Origin: Myoxocephalus aenaeus
Taxonomy: Eukaryota; Chordata; Actinopteri; Perciformes; Cottidae
Assembly: GCA_038501785.1 (NCBI GenBank)
Contig: JBAMJR010000068.1
Coordinates: 888,501-952,500, forward strand
DNA length: 64,000 nt
Reading direction: 5' to 3'
This document shows, piece by piece, positions 11,399 through 24,700 of the stretch (position 1 is its first letter; every line of letters starts with the position of its first letter). The position numbers were made by a program, and so were the translations under genes. Below the pieces are notes generated by a model. That model made no database searches. It saw nothing but the letters and a program-made list of their open reading frames with translations, and had not been told where the DNA came from.

Positions 11399-14300
11399 CT
11401 TTTTTACCCTAGAACACTAATGTCTGTAACCCTAGAACACTAACCTTTAACCCTAGGACACTAATGTCTTTAACCCTAGAACACTAACATCTTTAACCCT
11501 AGCACACTAACCTTTAACCCTAGAACACTAACATCTTTAACCCTAGAACACTAACCTTTAACCCTAGGACACTAACCTTTAACCCTAGAACACTAACCTT
11601 TAACCCTAGAACACTAACCTTTAACCCTAGGACACTAATGTCTTTAACCCTAGAACACTAACATCTGTAACCCTAGAACACTAACATCTTTAACCCTAGA
11701 ACACTAACCTTTAACCCTAGAACACTAACATCTTTAACCCTAGAACACTAACCTTTAACCCTAGAACACTAACATCTTTAACCCTAGAACACTAATGTCT
11801 TTAACCCTAGAACACTAACATCTTCAACACTAGAACACTAACGTCTTTAACCCTAGAACACTAACGTCTTTAACCCTAGAACACTAACATCTTTAACCCT
11901 AGAACACTAACCTTTAACCCTAGAACACTAATGTCTTTAACCCTAGAACACTAACATCTTCAACACTAGAACACTAATGTCTTTAACCCTAGAACACTAA
12001 CGTCTTTAACCCTAGAACACTAACGTCTTTAACCCTAGAACACTAACATCTTTAACCCTAGAACACTAACATCTTTAACTCTAGAACACTAACATCTTTA
12101 ACCCTAGAACACTAACATCTTTAACACTAGAACACTAACATCTTTAACCCTAGAACACTAACGTCTTTAACCCTAGAACACTAACATCTTTAACCCTAGA
12201 ACACTAACCTTTAACCCTAGAACACTAACATCTTTAACCCTAGAACACTAACCTTTAACCCTAGAAAACTAATGTCTTTAACCCTAGAACACTAACATCT
12301 TTAACCCTAGAACACTAACCTTTAACCCTAGAACACTAACGTCTTTAACTCTAGAACACTAACCTTTAACCCTAGAACACTAACGTCTTTAACCCTAGAA
12401 CACTAACGTTTAACCCTAGAAAACTAATGTCTTTAACCCTAGAACACTAACATCTTTAACCCTAGAACACTAACATCTTTAACCCTAGAACACTAACGTC
12501 TTTAACCCTAGAACACTAACATCTTTAACCCTAGAACACTAACCTTTAACCCTAGAACACTAACCTTTAACCCTAGAACACTAACATCTTTAACTCTAGA
12601 ACACTAACCTTTAACCCTAGAACACTAATGTCTTTAACCCTAGAACACTAACCTTTAACCCTAGAACACTAACATCTTTAACCCTAGAACACTAACCTTT
12701 AACCCTAGAACACTAACATCTTTAACTCTAGAACACTAACCTTTAACCCTAGAACACTAATGTCTTTAACCCTAGAACACTAACCTTTAACCCTAGAACA
12801 CTAACATATTTAACACTAGAACACTAACCTTTAACCCTAGAACACTAATATATTTAACCCTAGAACACTAACGTCTTTAACCCTAGAACACTAACATCTT
12901 TAACCCTAGAACACTAACCTTTAACACTAGAACACTAACGTCTTTAACCCTAGAACACTAACATCTTTAACCCTAGAACACTAACATCTTTAACCCTAGA
13001 ACACTAACCTTTAACCCTAGAACACTAACATCTTTAACCCTAGAACACTAACATCTTTAACCCTAGAACACTAACCTTTAACCCTAGAACACTAACGTCT
13101 TTAACCCTAGAACACTAACATCTTTAACCCTAGAACACTAACATCTTTAACCCTAGAACACTAACCTTTAACCCTAGAACACTAACGTCTTTAACACTAG
13201 AACACTAACATCTTTAACCCTAGAACACTAACATCTTTAACCCTAGAACACTAACCTTTAACCCTAGAACACTAACGTCTTTAACCCTAGAACACTAACA
13301 TCTTTAACCCTAGAACACTAACGTCTTTAACACTAGAACACTAACGTCTTTAACCCTAGAACACTAACATCTTTAACCCTAGAACACTAACCTTTAACCC
13401 TAGAACACTAACGTCTTTAACCCTAGAACACTAACATCTTTAACCCTATAACACTAACGTCTTTAACTCTAGAACACTAACCTTTAACCCTAGAACACTA
13501 ACGTCTTTAACTCTAGAACACTAACGTCTTTAACACTAGAACACTAACATCTTTAACCCTAGAACATTAACCTTTAACCCTAGAACACTAACGTCTTTAA
13601 CCCTAGAACACTAACATCTTTAACCCTAGAACACTAACGTATTTAACCCTAGAACACTAACATCTTTAACCCTAGAACACTAACGTCTTTAACTCTAGAA
13701 CACTACCGTCTTTAACTCTAGAACACTAACGTCTTTAACCCTAGAACACTAACATCTTTAACCCTAGAACACTAACATCTTTAACCCTAGAACACTAACG
13801 TCTTTAACTCTAGAACACTAACCTTTAACCCTAGAACACTAACATATTTAACCCTAGAACAGTAACGTTTTTAACCCTAGAACACTAATGTATTTAACCC
13901 TAGAACACTAACATCTTTAACCCTAGAACAATAACATATTTAACCCTAGAACACTAACGTCTTTAACCCTAGAACACTAACCTTTAACCCTAGAACACTA
14001 ACATCTTTAACCCTAGAACACTAACATCTTTAACCCTAGAACACTAACGTCTTTAACTCTAGAACACTAACATCTTTAACACTAGAACACTAACATCTTT
14101 AACCCTAGAACATAACATCTTTAACCCTAGAACACTAACGTATTTAACCCTAGAACACTAACATCTTTAACCCTAGAACACTAACATCTTCAACCCTAGA
14201 ACACTAACATCTTTAACCCTAGAACACTAACGTCTTTAACTCTAGAACACTAACCTTTAACCCTAGAACACTAACATATTTAACCCTAGAACACTAACGT

Positions 14301-17300
14301 TTTTAACCCTAGAACACTAATGTATTTAACCCTAGAACACTAATGTATTTAACCCTAGAACACTAACATCTTTAACCCTAGAACAATAACATATTTAACC
14401 CTAGAACACTAACATATTTAACCCTAGAACACTAACATCTTTAACCCTAGAACAATAACATATTTAACCCTAGAACACTAACATATTTAACCCTAGAACA
14501 CTAACGTCTTTAACCCTAGAACACTAACGTCTTTAACACTAGAACACTAACATCTTTAACACTAGAACATAACGTCTTTAACCCTAGAACACTAACATCT
14601 TTAACACTAGAACACTAACATCTTTAACTCTAGAACACTAACCTTTAACCCTAGAACACTAATGTCTTTAACCCTAGAACACTAACCTTTAACCCTAGAA
14701 CACTAACATCTTTAACCCTAGAACACTAACCTTTAACCCTAGAACACTAACATCTTTAACTCTAGAACACTAACCTTTAACCCTAGAACACTAATGTCTT
14801 TAACCCTAGAACACTAACCTTTAACCCTAGAACACTAACATATTTAACACTAGAACACTAACCTTTAACCCTAGAACACTAATATATTTAACCCTAGAAC
14901 ACTAACGTCTTTAACCCTAGAACACTAACATCTTTAACCCTAGAACACTAACCTTTAACACTAGAACACTAACGTCTTTAACCCTAGAACACTAACATCT
15001 TTAACCCTAGAACACTAACATCTTTAACCCTAGAACACTAACCTTTAACCCTAGAACACTAACATCTTTAACCCTAGAACACTAACATCTTTAACCCTAG
15101 AACACTAACCTTTAACCCTAGAACACTAACGTCTTTAACCCTAGAACACTAACATCTTTAACCCTAGAACACTAACATCTTTAACCCTAGAACACTAACC
15201 TTTAACCCTAGAACACTAACGTCTTTAACACTAGAACACTAACATCTTTAACCCTAGAACACTAACATCTTTAACCCTAGAACACTAACCTTTAACCCTA
15301 GAACACTAACGTCTTTAACCCTAGAACACTAACGTCTTTAACCCTAGAACACTAACATCTTTAACCCTAGAACACTAACGTCTTTAACACTAGAACACTA
15401 ACGTCTTTAACCCTAGAACACTAACATCTTTAACCCTAGAACACTAACCTTTAACCCTAGAACACTAACGTCTTTAACCCTAGAACACTAACATCTTTAA
15501 CCCTATAACACTAACGTCTTTAACTCTAGAACACTAACCTTTAACCCTAGAACACTAACGTCTTTAACTCTAGAACACTAACGTCTTTAACACTAGAACA
15601 CTAACATCTTTAACCCTAGAACACTAACCTTTAACCCTAGAACACTAACGTCTTTAACCCTAGAACACTAACATCTTTAACCCTAGAACACTAACGTATT
15701 TAACCCTAGAACACTAACATCTTTAACCCTAGAACACTAACGTCTTTAACTCTAGAACACTACCGTCTTTAACTCTAGAACACTAACGTCTTTAACCCTA
15801 GAACACTAACATCTTTAACCCTAGAACACTAACATCTTTAACCCTAGAACACTAACGTCTTTAACTCTAGAACACTAACCTTTAACCCTAGAACACTAAC
15901 ATATTTAACCCTAGAACAGTAACGTTTTTAACCCTAGAACACTAATGTATTTAACCCTAGAACACTAACATCTTTAACCCTAGAACAATAACATATTTAA
16001 CCCTAGAACACTAACGTCTTTAACCCTAGAACACTAACCTTTAACCCTAGAACACTAACATCTTTAACCCTAGAACACTAACATCTTTAACCCTAGAACA
16101 CTAACGTCTTTAACTCTAGAACACTAACATCTTTAACACTAGAACACTAACATCTTTAACCCTAGAACATAACATCTTTAACCCTAGAACACTAACGTAT
16201 TTAACCCTAGAACACTAACATCTTTAACCCTAGAACACTAACATCTTCAACCCTAGAACACTAACATCTTTAACCCTAGAACACTAACGTCTTTAACTCT
16301 AGAACACTAACCTTTAACCCTAGAACACTAACATATTTAACCCTAGAACACTAACGTTTTTAACCCTAGAACACTAATGTATTTAACCCTAGAACACTAA
16401 TGTATTTAACCCTAGAACACTAACATCTTTAACCCTAGAACAATAACATATTTAACCCTAGAACACTAACATATTTAACCCTAGAACACTAACATCTTTA
16501 ACCCTAGAACAATAACATATTTAACCCTAGAACACTAACATATTTAACCCTAGAACACTAACGTCTTTAACCCTAGAACACTAACGTCTTTAACACTAGA
16601 ACACTAACATCTTTAACACTAGAACATAACGTCTTTAACCCTAGAACACTAATGTATTTAACCCTAGAACAATAACATATTTAACCCTAGAACACTAACA
16701 TATTTAACCCTAGAACACTAACGTCTTTAACCCTAGAACACTAACGTCTTTAACACTAGAACACTAACATCTTTAACACTAGAACATAACGTCTTTAACC
16801 CTAGAACAATAACATATTTAACCCTAGAACACTAACATATTTAACCCTAGAACACTAACGTCTTTAACCCTAGAACACTAACGTATTTAACCCTAGAACA
16901 CTAACATCTTTAACCCTAGAACACTAACGTCTTTAACTCTAGAACACTACCGTCTTTAACTCTAGAACACTAACGTCTTTAACCCTAGAACACTAACATC
17001 TTTAACCCTAGAACACTAACATCTTTAACCCTAGAACACTAACGTCTTTAACTCTAGAACACTAACCTTTAACCCTAGAACACTAACATATTTAACCCTA
17101 GAACAGTAACGTTTTTAACCCTAGAACACTAATGTATTTAACCCTAGAACACTAACATCTTTAACCCTAGAACAATAACATATTTAACCCTAGAACACTA
17201 ACGTCTTTAACCCTAGAACACTAACCTTTAACCCTAGAACACTAACATCTTTAACCCTAGAACACTAACATCTTTAACCCTAGAACACTAACGTCTTTAA

Positions 17301-19975
17301 CTCTAGAACACTAACATCTTTAACACTAGAACACTAACATCTTTAACCCTAGAACATAACATCTTTAACCCTAGAACACTAACGTATTTAACCCTAGAAC
17401 ACTAACATCTTTAACCCTAGAACACTAACATCTTCAACCCTAGAACACTAACATCTTTAACCCTAGAACACTAACGTCTTTAACTCTAGAACACTAACCT
17501 TTAACCCTAGAACACTAACATATTTAACCCTAGAACACTAACGTTTTTAACCCTAGAACACTAATGTATTTAACCCTAGAACACTAATGTATTTAACCCT
17601 AGAACACTAACATCTTTAACCCTAGAACAATAACATATTTAACCCTAGAACACTAACATATTTAACCCTAGAACACTAACATCTTTAACCCTAGAACAAT
17701 AACATATTTAACCCTAGAACACTAACATATTTAACCCTAGAACACTAACGTCTTTAACCCTAGAACACTAACGTCTTTAACACTAGAACACTAACATCTT
17801 TAACACTAGAACATAACGTCTTTAACCCTAGAACACTAACATCTTTAACACTAGAACACTAACATCTTTAACTCTAGAACACTAACCTTTAACCCTAGAA
17901 CACTAATGTCTTTAACCCTAGAACACTAACCTTTAACCCTAGAACACTAACATCTTTAACCCTAGAACACTAACCTTTAACCCTAGAACACTAACATCTT
18001 TAACTCTAGAACACTAACCTTTAACCCTAGAACACTAATGTCTTTAACCCTAGAACACTAACCTTTAACCCTAGAACACTAACATATTTAACACTAGAAC
18101 ACTAACCTTTAACCCTAGAACACTAATATATTTAACCCTAGAACACTAACGTCTTTAACCCTAGAACACTAACATCTTTAACCCTAGAACACTAACCTTT
18201 AACACTAGAACACTAACGTCTTTAACCCTAGAACACTAACATCTTTAACCCTAGAACACTAACATCTTTAACCCTAGAACACTAACCTTTAACCCTAGAA
18301 CACTAACATCTTTAACCCTAGAACACTAACATCTTTAACCCTAGAACACTAACCTTTAACCCTAGAACACTAACGTCTTTAACCCTAGAACACTAACATC
18401 TTTAACCCTAGAACACTAACATCTTTAACCCTAGAACACTAACCTTTAACCCTAGAACACTAACGTCTTTAACACTAGAACACTAACATCTTTAACCCTA
18501 GAACACTAACATCTTTAACCCTAGAACACTAACCTTTAACCCTAGAACACTAACGTCTTTAACCCTAGAACACTAACGTCTTTAACCCTAGAACACTAAC
18601 ATCTTTAACCCTAGAACACTAACGTCTTTAACACTAGAACACTAACGTCTTTAACCCTAGAACACTAACATCTTTAACCCTAGAACACTAACCTTTAACC
18701 CTAGAACACTAACGTCTTTAACCCTAGAACACTAACATCTTTAACCCTATAACACTAACGTCTTTAACTCTAGAACACTAACCTTTAACCCTAGAACACT
18801 AACGTCTTTAACTCTAGAACACTAACGTCTTTAACACTAGAACACTAACATCTTTAACCCTAGAACACTAACCTTTAACCCTAGAACACTAACGTCTTTA
18901 ACCCTAGAACACTAACATCTTTAACCCTAGAACACTAACGTATTTAACCCTAGAACACTAACATCTTTAACCCTAGAACACTAACGTCTTTAACTCTAGA
19001 ACACTACCGTCTTTAACTCTAGAACACTAACGTCTTTAACCCTAGAACACTAACATCTTTAACCCTAGAACACTAACATCTTTAACCCTAGAACACTAAC
19101 GTCTTTAACTCTAGAACACTAACCTTTAACCCTAGAACACTAACATATTTAACCCTAGAACAGTAACGTTTTTAACCCTAGAACACTAATGTATTTAACC
19201 CTAGAACACTAACATCTTTAACCCTAGAACAATAACATATTTAACCCTAGAACACTAACGTCTTTAACCCTAGAACACTAACCTTTAACCCTAGAACACT
19301 AACATCTTTAACCCTAGAACACTAACATCTTTAACCCTAGAACACTAACGTCTTTAACTCTAGAACACTAACATCTTTAACACTAGAACACTAACATCTT
19401 TAACCCTAGAACATAACATCTTTAACCCTAGAACACTAACGTATTTAACCCTAGAACACTAACATCTTTAACCCTAGAACACTAACATCTTCAACCCTAG
19501 AACACTAACATCTTTAACCCTAGAACACTAACGTCTTTAACTCTAGAACACTAACCTTTAACCCTAGAACACTAACATATTTAACCCTAGAACACTAACG
19601 TTTTTAACCCTAGAACACTAATGTATTTAACCCTAGAACACTAATGTATTTAACCCTAGAACACTAACATCTTTAACCCTAGAACAATAACATATTTAAC
19701 CCTAGAACACTAACATATTTAACCCTAGAACACTAACATCTTTAACCCTAGAACAATAACATATTTAACCCTAGAACACTAACATATTTAACCCTAGAAC
19801 ACTAACGTCTTTAACCCTAGAACACTAACGTCTTTAACACTAGAACACTAACATCTTTAACACTAGAACATAACGTCTTTAACCCTAGAACACTAATGTA
19901 TTTAACCCTAGAACACTAACATCTTTAACCCTAGAACACTAACATCTTTAACACTAGAACACTAACATCTTTAAA
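11399..19975. repeat. ~8.6-kb satellite of 21/23-bp monomers
   Basis: An uninterrupted array of roughly 380 monomers with core CTTTAACCCTAGAACACTAA. Two length classes alternate: 21 bp, and 23 bp with an extra AT or GT between AAC and CTTT. Common variants change CCCTAG to CACTAG or CTCTAG, CTTT to ATTT, or CACTAAC to CAATAAC. From ~12570 to 19975 the array is built from near-identical higher-order blocks: about 12570-14603, 14604-16660, a 1,187-bp partial block 16661-17847, and 17848-19975. Private variants prove the registers. The ACACTACCG marker is at 13701, 15758, 16945 and 19002. The AACAGTAACG marker is at 13858, 15915, 17102 and 19159. The spacings are 2057, 1187 and 2057. The first ~1.2 kb is outside this block structure. 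No ORF of note crosses the array. Confidence 0.97.
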
Positions 19976-20139
19976 GACGTTAGTCCCAATTTTTTCTCTG
20001 ATTTTGAGTCTTTTTTTCGGGGTCCCCCCATGATACCTGTTTTTTGTTTTATGAGAAGTTCTGTAGGATAAAAGAAGAGTGAAAATATACCCGACGTTAG
20101 TGATGGTGTAACTATTTTTAACGTTAGTGTTCTAGTTAA
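19962..20139. repeat. Inverted satellite fragments at the array's right boundary
   Basis: The last plus-oriented monomer runs directly into its own inverse: CTAACATCTTT is followed at once by AAAGACGTTAG (19962-19983, one mismatch). A further degenerate reversed monomer lies at 20115-20139 (ACGTTAGTGTTCTAGTTAA). GACGTTAGTG at about 20093 may be another scrap. Confidence 0.75.
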
Positions 20140-21760
20140 GGAGGACAACATTGCGGGGAGGAGGATGTTAGTCCTGACACTCGCTCCAGTTGCCGATGGG
20201 CACGAGTGCAGTTTCCCGTCGCTGAGCCTCGGCGGAGCCGTCGCTGACCCGGGTCTCCCTGTCGTGGACACATTGCAAGTGTCCGGGCTCAGAAGTGGAC
20301 GCAGTGTGTGTGGTAATGAGGACACACACAGGGACACCAGTCAGAGTACATGATGAAGCGCAGAGAGCAGACCAGAGATCAGAGCAAATTGTGTATCAGC
20401 AGCAAAAGGGCAACTTTTCTCAAATTTGATTTCAAAGTTCTGGCTTCCTCGTTCACGGCCAGCGACCTCGCTTTTTTTTTTTGGAGAGGCACTCAAGACG
20501 AGGAGAGAAAAACACACACAGACTACAAGACAGGAAGCAGACAGTATGAAATAAAATCTGTTATGGACACATTTATGGCCTCTCCTTCTGTCTGTACCTG
20601 CTGGTCACCAGCAGAATACAAATATCCAGACTTTATACACCTGTGGAAACAAAAGAGCCCAAAACAAACACACAAAAGCAACCTCAACAAGATTAAAATA
20701 TACAATATAAGGAGATTGATTTGTATATTCGTGGAGGGTTGATATTGCATGTGAAATGAATTTGGTCTAGACCAATATTTTCTTTTCTTTATTATATTAT
20801 TTATACTATGCAGGGTTAGACAGGCAAACGTTGATTTTATTTCAATTGGGAAAGCCATCCGATCCCCTTTTTATGGGCGAGAGGCTCCTCCGCTGAGGGT
20901 TTACGGTCAGTAGAGCATTAACAGCATTGTCAATTGTAAGCCATTTAAATTAATGGGAGATTTTACAATGCACATCAGACATTACACCATCACGTAAATA
21001 AGGCAATTGTGGCCAGAAACGTGGATCTACCCCAGGCAGCAGACTCTGCTACCGTATTGCTGGCACTAATTCAATATGTGGTGAAAGAAATACTTAAACT
21101 ACAAGGTGAATAGTGTGGCATTGATATACCTAAGCTCATAGCTCGCTTAATAACCTTGAAGCTCAGTGGCACATATGACTTCCTAAAGGCCGAATCCACA
21201 AGTAGAGGTAGCATTGTGTTGTTTTCTTTCTGAACACGCTATTCCTCACCTGTCCTCAAGGGTTAGGGTCATTTTGTCTGCCTGCGTTTTTGAGTAGTCT
21301 AAATAGACATCAGAAGTGATGCATCCATACAGGTTTAGACTGCAGGTGCTTCGTATCGGTGTCCCGCACCGTTAGAAATAGTCCGCCCTCGTCGTCGGCT
21401 TTTCAGCTGAAGCAAATGAGTGCAGAAGAAAAGACATAGAAGTGTGTGACGACCCCACGTAGAAGGCTCGTCTTCATGTGTCATCTTCATCTCATCATTT
21501 CAATACGCAAATACGTTCACAATGACTCGCCCCTAGAATGAACACAGACTGAATGCGCAGGTAGAAAATCCACGGCCCGCCACTGCTGGAATGAAAGAGT
21601 TGTACAGATGTGCTTCATCCCCCATGAGTGAATCCGACTGAACGATTCTATTGAAATAAATAATGTGATTCGCCCTTTTTTTTAAACTTTAATAAGCGTC
21701 TCCGCGCTAGATATTGTGTGTCGGAGATATTGTTTGTTTTAATGACCGGAAGCACAAGCT
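20140..21760. other. Unique non-coding stretch
   Basis: A 130-codon plus frame (20350-20742) and overlapping minus frames have no recognisable domain or splice context. No repeats are recognised. Confidence 0.5.
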
Positions 21761-22439
21761 CACTGCAAAAAAGGAATTTCAAGAAAGTAAAAAAAGCCTT
21801 GTATCAAGAAAATAAGTCTTATTTTTTTGCCCAAAAAGAATATTAATCTTGTCAATCATGTTTTGATTAGAAAAAGTATCTCATTTTAAGAAAGTATGCC
21901 TTACTTTTTCTTGATAAGATATACCAGCTAAGTTTGAGCTAGAATGAACCAGAAACAGAGTATAAAAATGTTTTACAATAAAACCCAGTGCAGTGACAAG
22001 ATTATTTGCCTTATTTTAAGAGTAAAGACCATTTGCACAACTTCTCAATTTAAGAATGCCATGAAACAAGGACAATTCAAGTTTTTTTTTAATTATTATT
22101 ATTATTTTCATTGCAGGGCAGAACCTGCTGCTTCATATCTAACATATTAAGATGACAGCAGACTGGTCTATACAACACACAACATAATATAAATAACCAT
22201 GCTGAATGAAAACTGCATGGCATTTCTTGTTTTAGAAGAATTCGGGTTAATTTAAGATTTTCTGTCAGGTTTAAAGTCTCATTTTAGTCTTTCAGAGCCA
22301 AGAATTTTGGGCTTATTTTAAGAAATCTTGTCAAGCAAAAAAAGCTTACCCCATTGGCAGATTGTTTTGCTTGATATAGGATGATTTAATTGAATATAAG
22401 AATTGTTTGCTTCTTTCTAGAAGGGCTGTTTTTGCAGTG
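21761..22439 (+). mobile_element. CACTGCAAAAA MITE, long form
   Basis: The termini are CACTGCAAAAA and TTTTTGCAGTG. The outer ~155 and ~135 bp are nearly identical to the short copy at 4873-5157. The middle ~390 bp (about 21915-22304) is absent from that copy. GCTCAC occurs on both sides and may reflect the target duplication, but the boundary is ambiguous. The termini suggest a hAT-like origin. No transposase is encoded. Confidence 0.8.
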
Positions 22440-24210
22440 CTCACACAGCCGGGTACAATCTGAAAAAAATTAAATATGTTGAGAGTTCAGCACAACTGGA
22501 GAAAACTGTTTAGAAATGCAGAATCTCCAGGCGTGAATATAAAGCAACAAAAATATAATACATCACCACGAACGTAGAGCTGACCCCGGGCAAATGATTT
22601 AATCTTTGAAGTCAACTTCCCCCCATCGCTACATTTTCACACTGGGTTATTGTTCAACCGAGCACGCCTCTGTGTGTGGGTGCATGTGTGTGTTTTTTTT
22701 TCATACAAACAAACGTTTGCAATTTTGAACTCCCGATACTGTAGTTTGATCTTTTTTTCCATAAAGAGCTGAAAGGGGAACGCCACTCCGACTCACCGAA
22801 AAGGTTTCCATGCACCAGTATTTAAGGATCACCGGTCAAGGTTGTCTTCTTGGATCAGCCGCTCAAGGCCAGATGAAGAACACAACCTGCTAGCCGTGGG
22901 CTTGGTTGTGTGTTAAAGGCTTTTTAAGGTTGTTATTGTGTCAACAAAATAATACAAAATGTAAAAAGACGGGAGCTTGCAACAGACAGACAAGAGGAGA
23001 GCAGAAAGGGAACGGGAGGACACAAAATGGCCGTTTTTAAGGTAAATCTGTGCAAAGATTAATCGGAAATTCACTGTCTGCCATGAGGTGAGTGATGACA
23101 TAATTGCCTCTTTAACTGTTTTTGAAGCTAGTTTAATTTGGTAAAACAACGACAACGTGATGGAGACAGAATTCAACTAAATGGTTGCTTAAATCTCGTT
23201 TATAAGCTGGAGAAACGTAGTTTCCCGTTTATGGACCTGCAGACCAGTTGTTCCAGTGCAATGTCATGCTAAATACCCAACGCAGGGAATATCCTTTATT
23301 TAGTCAATGCCGTGGAGAATATTCTTTTCAGATGACTGCAGGGGCTCTTTCATTGCGACCTCATCACCGCTCTATTCATATTTCACATTTGTGTCATTGT
23401 GCTTGATTGTTTATGGCTAAATTGGCTATTGTGAGAATTGCACCACTTGAGTGAATGAAGTGTTTTCGTTTGACCCCACCAAAAGCTGCATTGGACAAAA
23501 ACATATTCCCATTTCTTTAAAAAAAACGAACTAATCCGAGCCGTTTCTTTGCTCGTCTCCAGCATTGGCCCTCCCCAATCGTAGTGAAGGAGCACAGAAA
23601 TTAAACATGTACTCAACACAGGTCACATTTCAGCCCGTCAGCCCTGAAAGACAACACAAGCCTGAGACATTCATATAACCAAGTGCCTTTGAAATGCTAA
23701 TGAGCGATGAGGGAAGTACAGAATGTGAATTAGATTGTCTTTGCACTGGAATAGCTGCTCTTTTGTTATTGCTCTCCACTGATAATTCATTAACTGCCCT
23801 TTTGGCTATAGCTGTGGCATTTAATTAGAAGTTATGTTGAAATGAAAAAGACTTTATCAATTAATTCTAAGTGTGTTAATTGGATACAAACATTAGCAGA
23901 TGCGGCTGACTTGCTTAACATTTGAGGGGAAGGTTAAACATAGAGAAGCAGATGGCGGCAGTGCTGGTGGTATGAGGGAGTGTTTGTCATAGAAATTCAC
24001 TAACATACACTTTTAAAAGTTTCTTTCTGTTCTCTAATCACTGGAAAACCTTGAGACATCGCACACAAATCAGACAAAAAAAGTGCTGTACTTTGCCCAA
24101 GTGGTTTGGAGGAAAGCAGACAATTTACTTTCTTGCTGAAATTTTGAGATATTGGCTTCATAGTCTTCTGTCAAAGGAGGAGAATGGAGTTGTATTTGTT
24201 GTTCTCAAGG

Positions 24211-24213
<3 letters not shown>
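22440..24213. other. Unique non-coding stretch
   Basis: Only short ORFs. No exon or family repeat is recognised. Confidence 0.5.
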
Positions 24214-24273
<60 letters not shown>

Positions 24274-24305
24274 CTACACAGTGTATACTTATCTACATAT
24301 ATATT

Positions 24306-24336
<31 letters not shown>

Positions 24337-24424
24337 TTAATTGTATATATATTTACATACACATATATTTATTTATATATATATTTTTTATATTATATAT
24401 ATATATAATATTTATTATTTATTT

Positions 24425-24462
<38 letters not shown>

Positions 24463-24517
24463 TTAATATATATATATATATATATATATTTACATAAAGT
24501 CAAAAATAAATAAATAA

Positions 24518-24557
<40 letters not shown>

Positions 24558-24581
24558 TTATTTTTTTGACTTTACGTAAAT
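24214..24581. repeat. (TA)n cluster with inverted arms
   Basis: Several (TA)n tracts are separated by short AT-rich spacers. The last tract (about 24521-24551) is the centre of an inverted repeat spanning 24488-24581: ATTTACATAAAGTCAAAAA on the left mirrors TTTTTGACTTTACGTAAAT on the right, and each side has GTGTGTATATA next to the core. Confidence 0.9.
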
Positions 24582-24618
24582 CTGCTGGACACAAAGCATC
24601 CCCCACTCTTCCACCTGC

Positions 24619-24619
<1 letters not shown>

Positions 24620-24699
<80 letters not shown>
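24620..24699. repeat. (TG)40 microsatellite
   Basis: An uninterrupted TG run of about 80 bp. The poly-Cys/Val frames across it are artefacts. Confidence 0.97.

Positions 24700-24700
<1 letters not shown>

Noticed and set aside
11399..19975. Interstitial telomeric (CCCTAA)n array
   Set aside because: The monomer has CCCTAG then AACACTAA; only the 8-9 nt TAACCCTA(G) portion is telomere-like, and no tandem CCCTAA units occur.
11399..19975. CRISPR array
   Set aside because: Monomers are contiguous 21/23-bp units with no unique spacers, in a vertebrate context.
24051..24428. Poly(Ile/Tyr) frames over TA tracts, and poly(Cys/Val) or poly(His/Thr) frames over TG/CA tracts
   Set aside because: Microsatellite translation artefacts.
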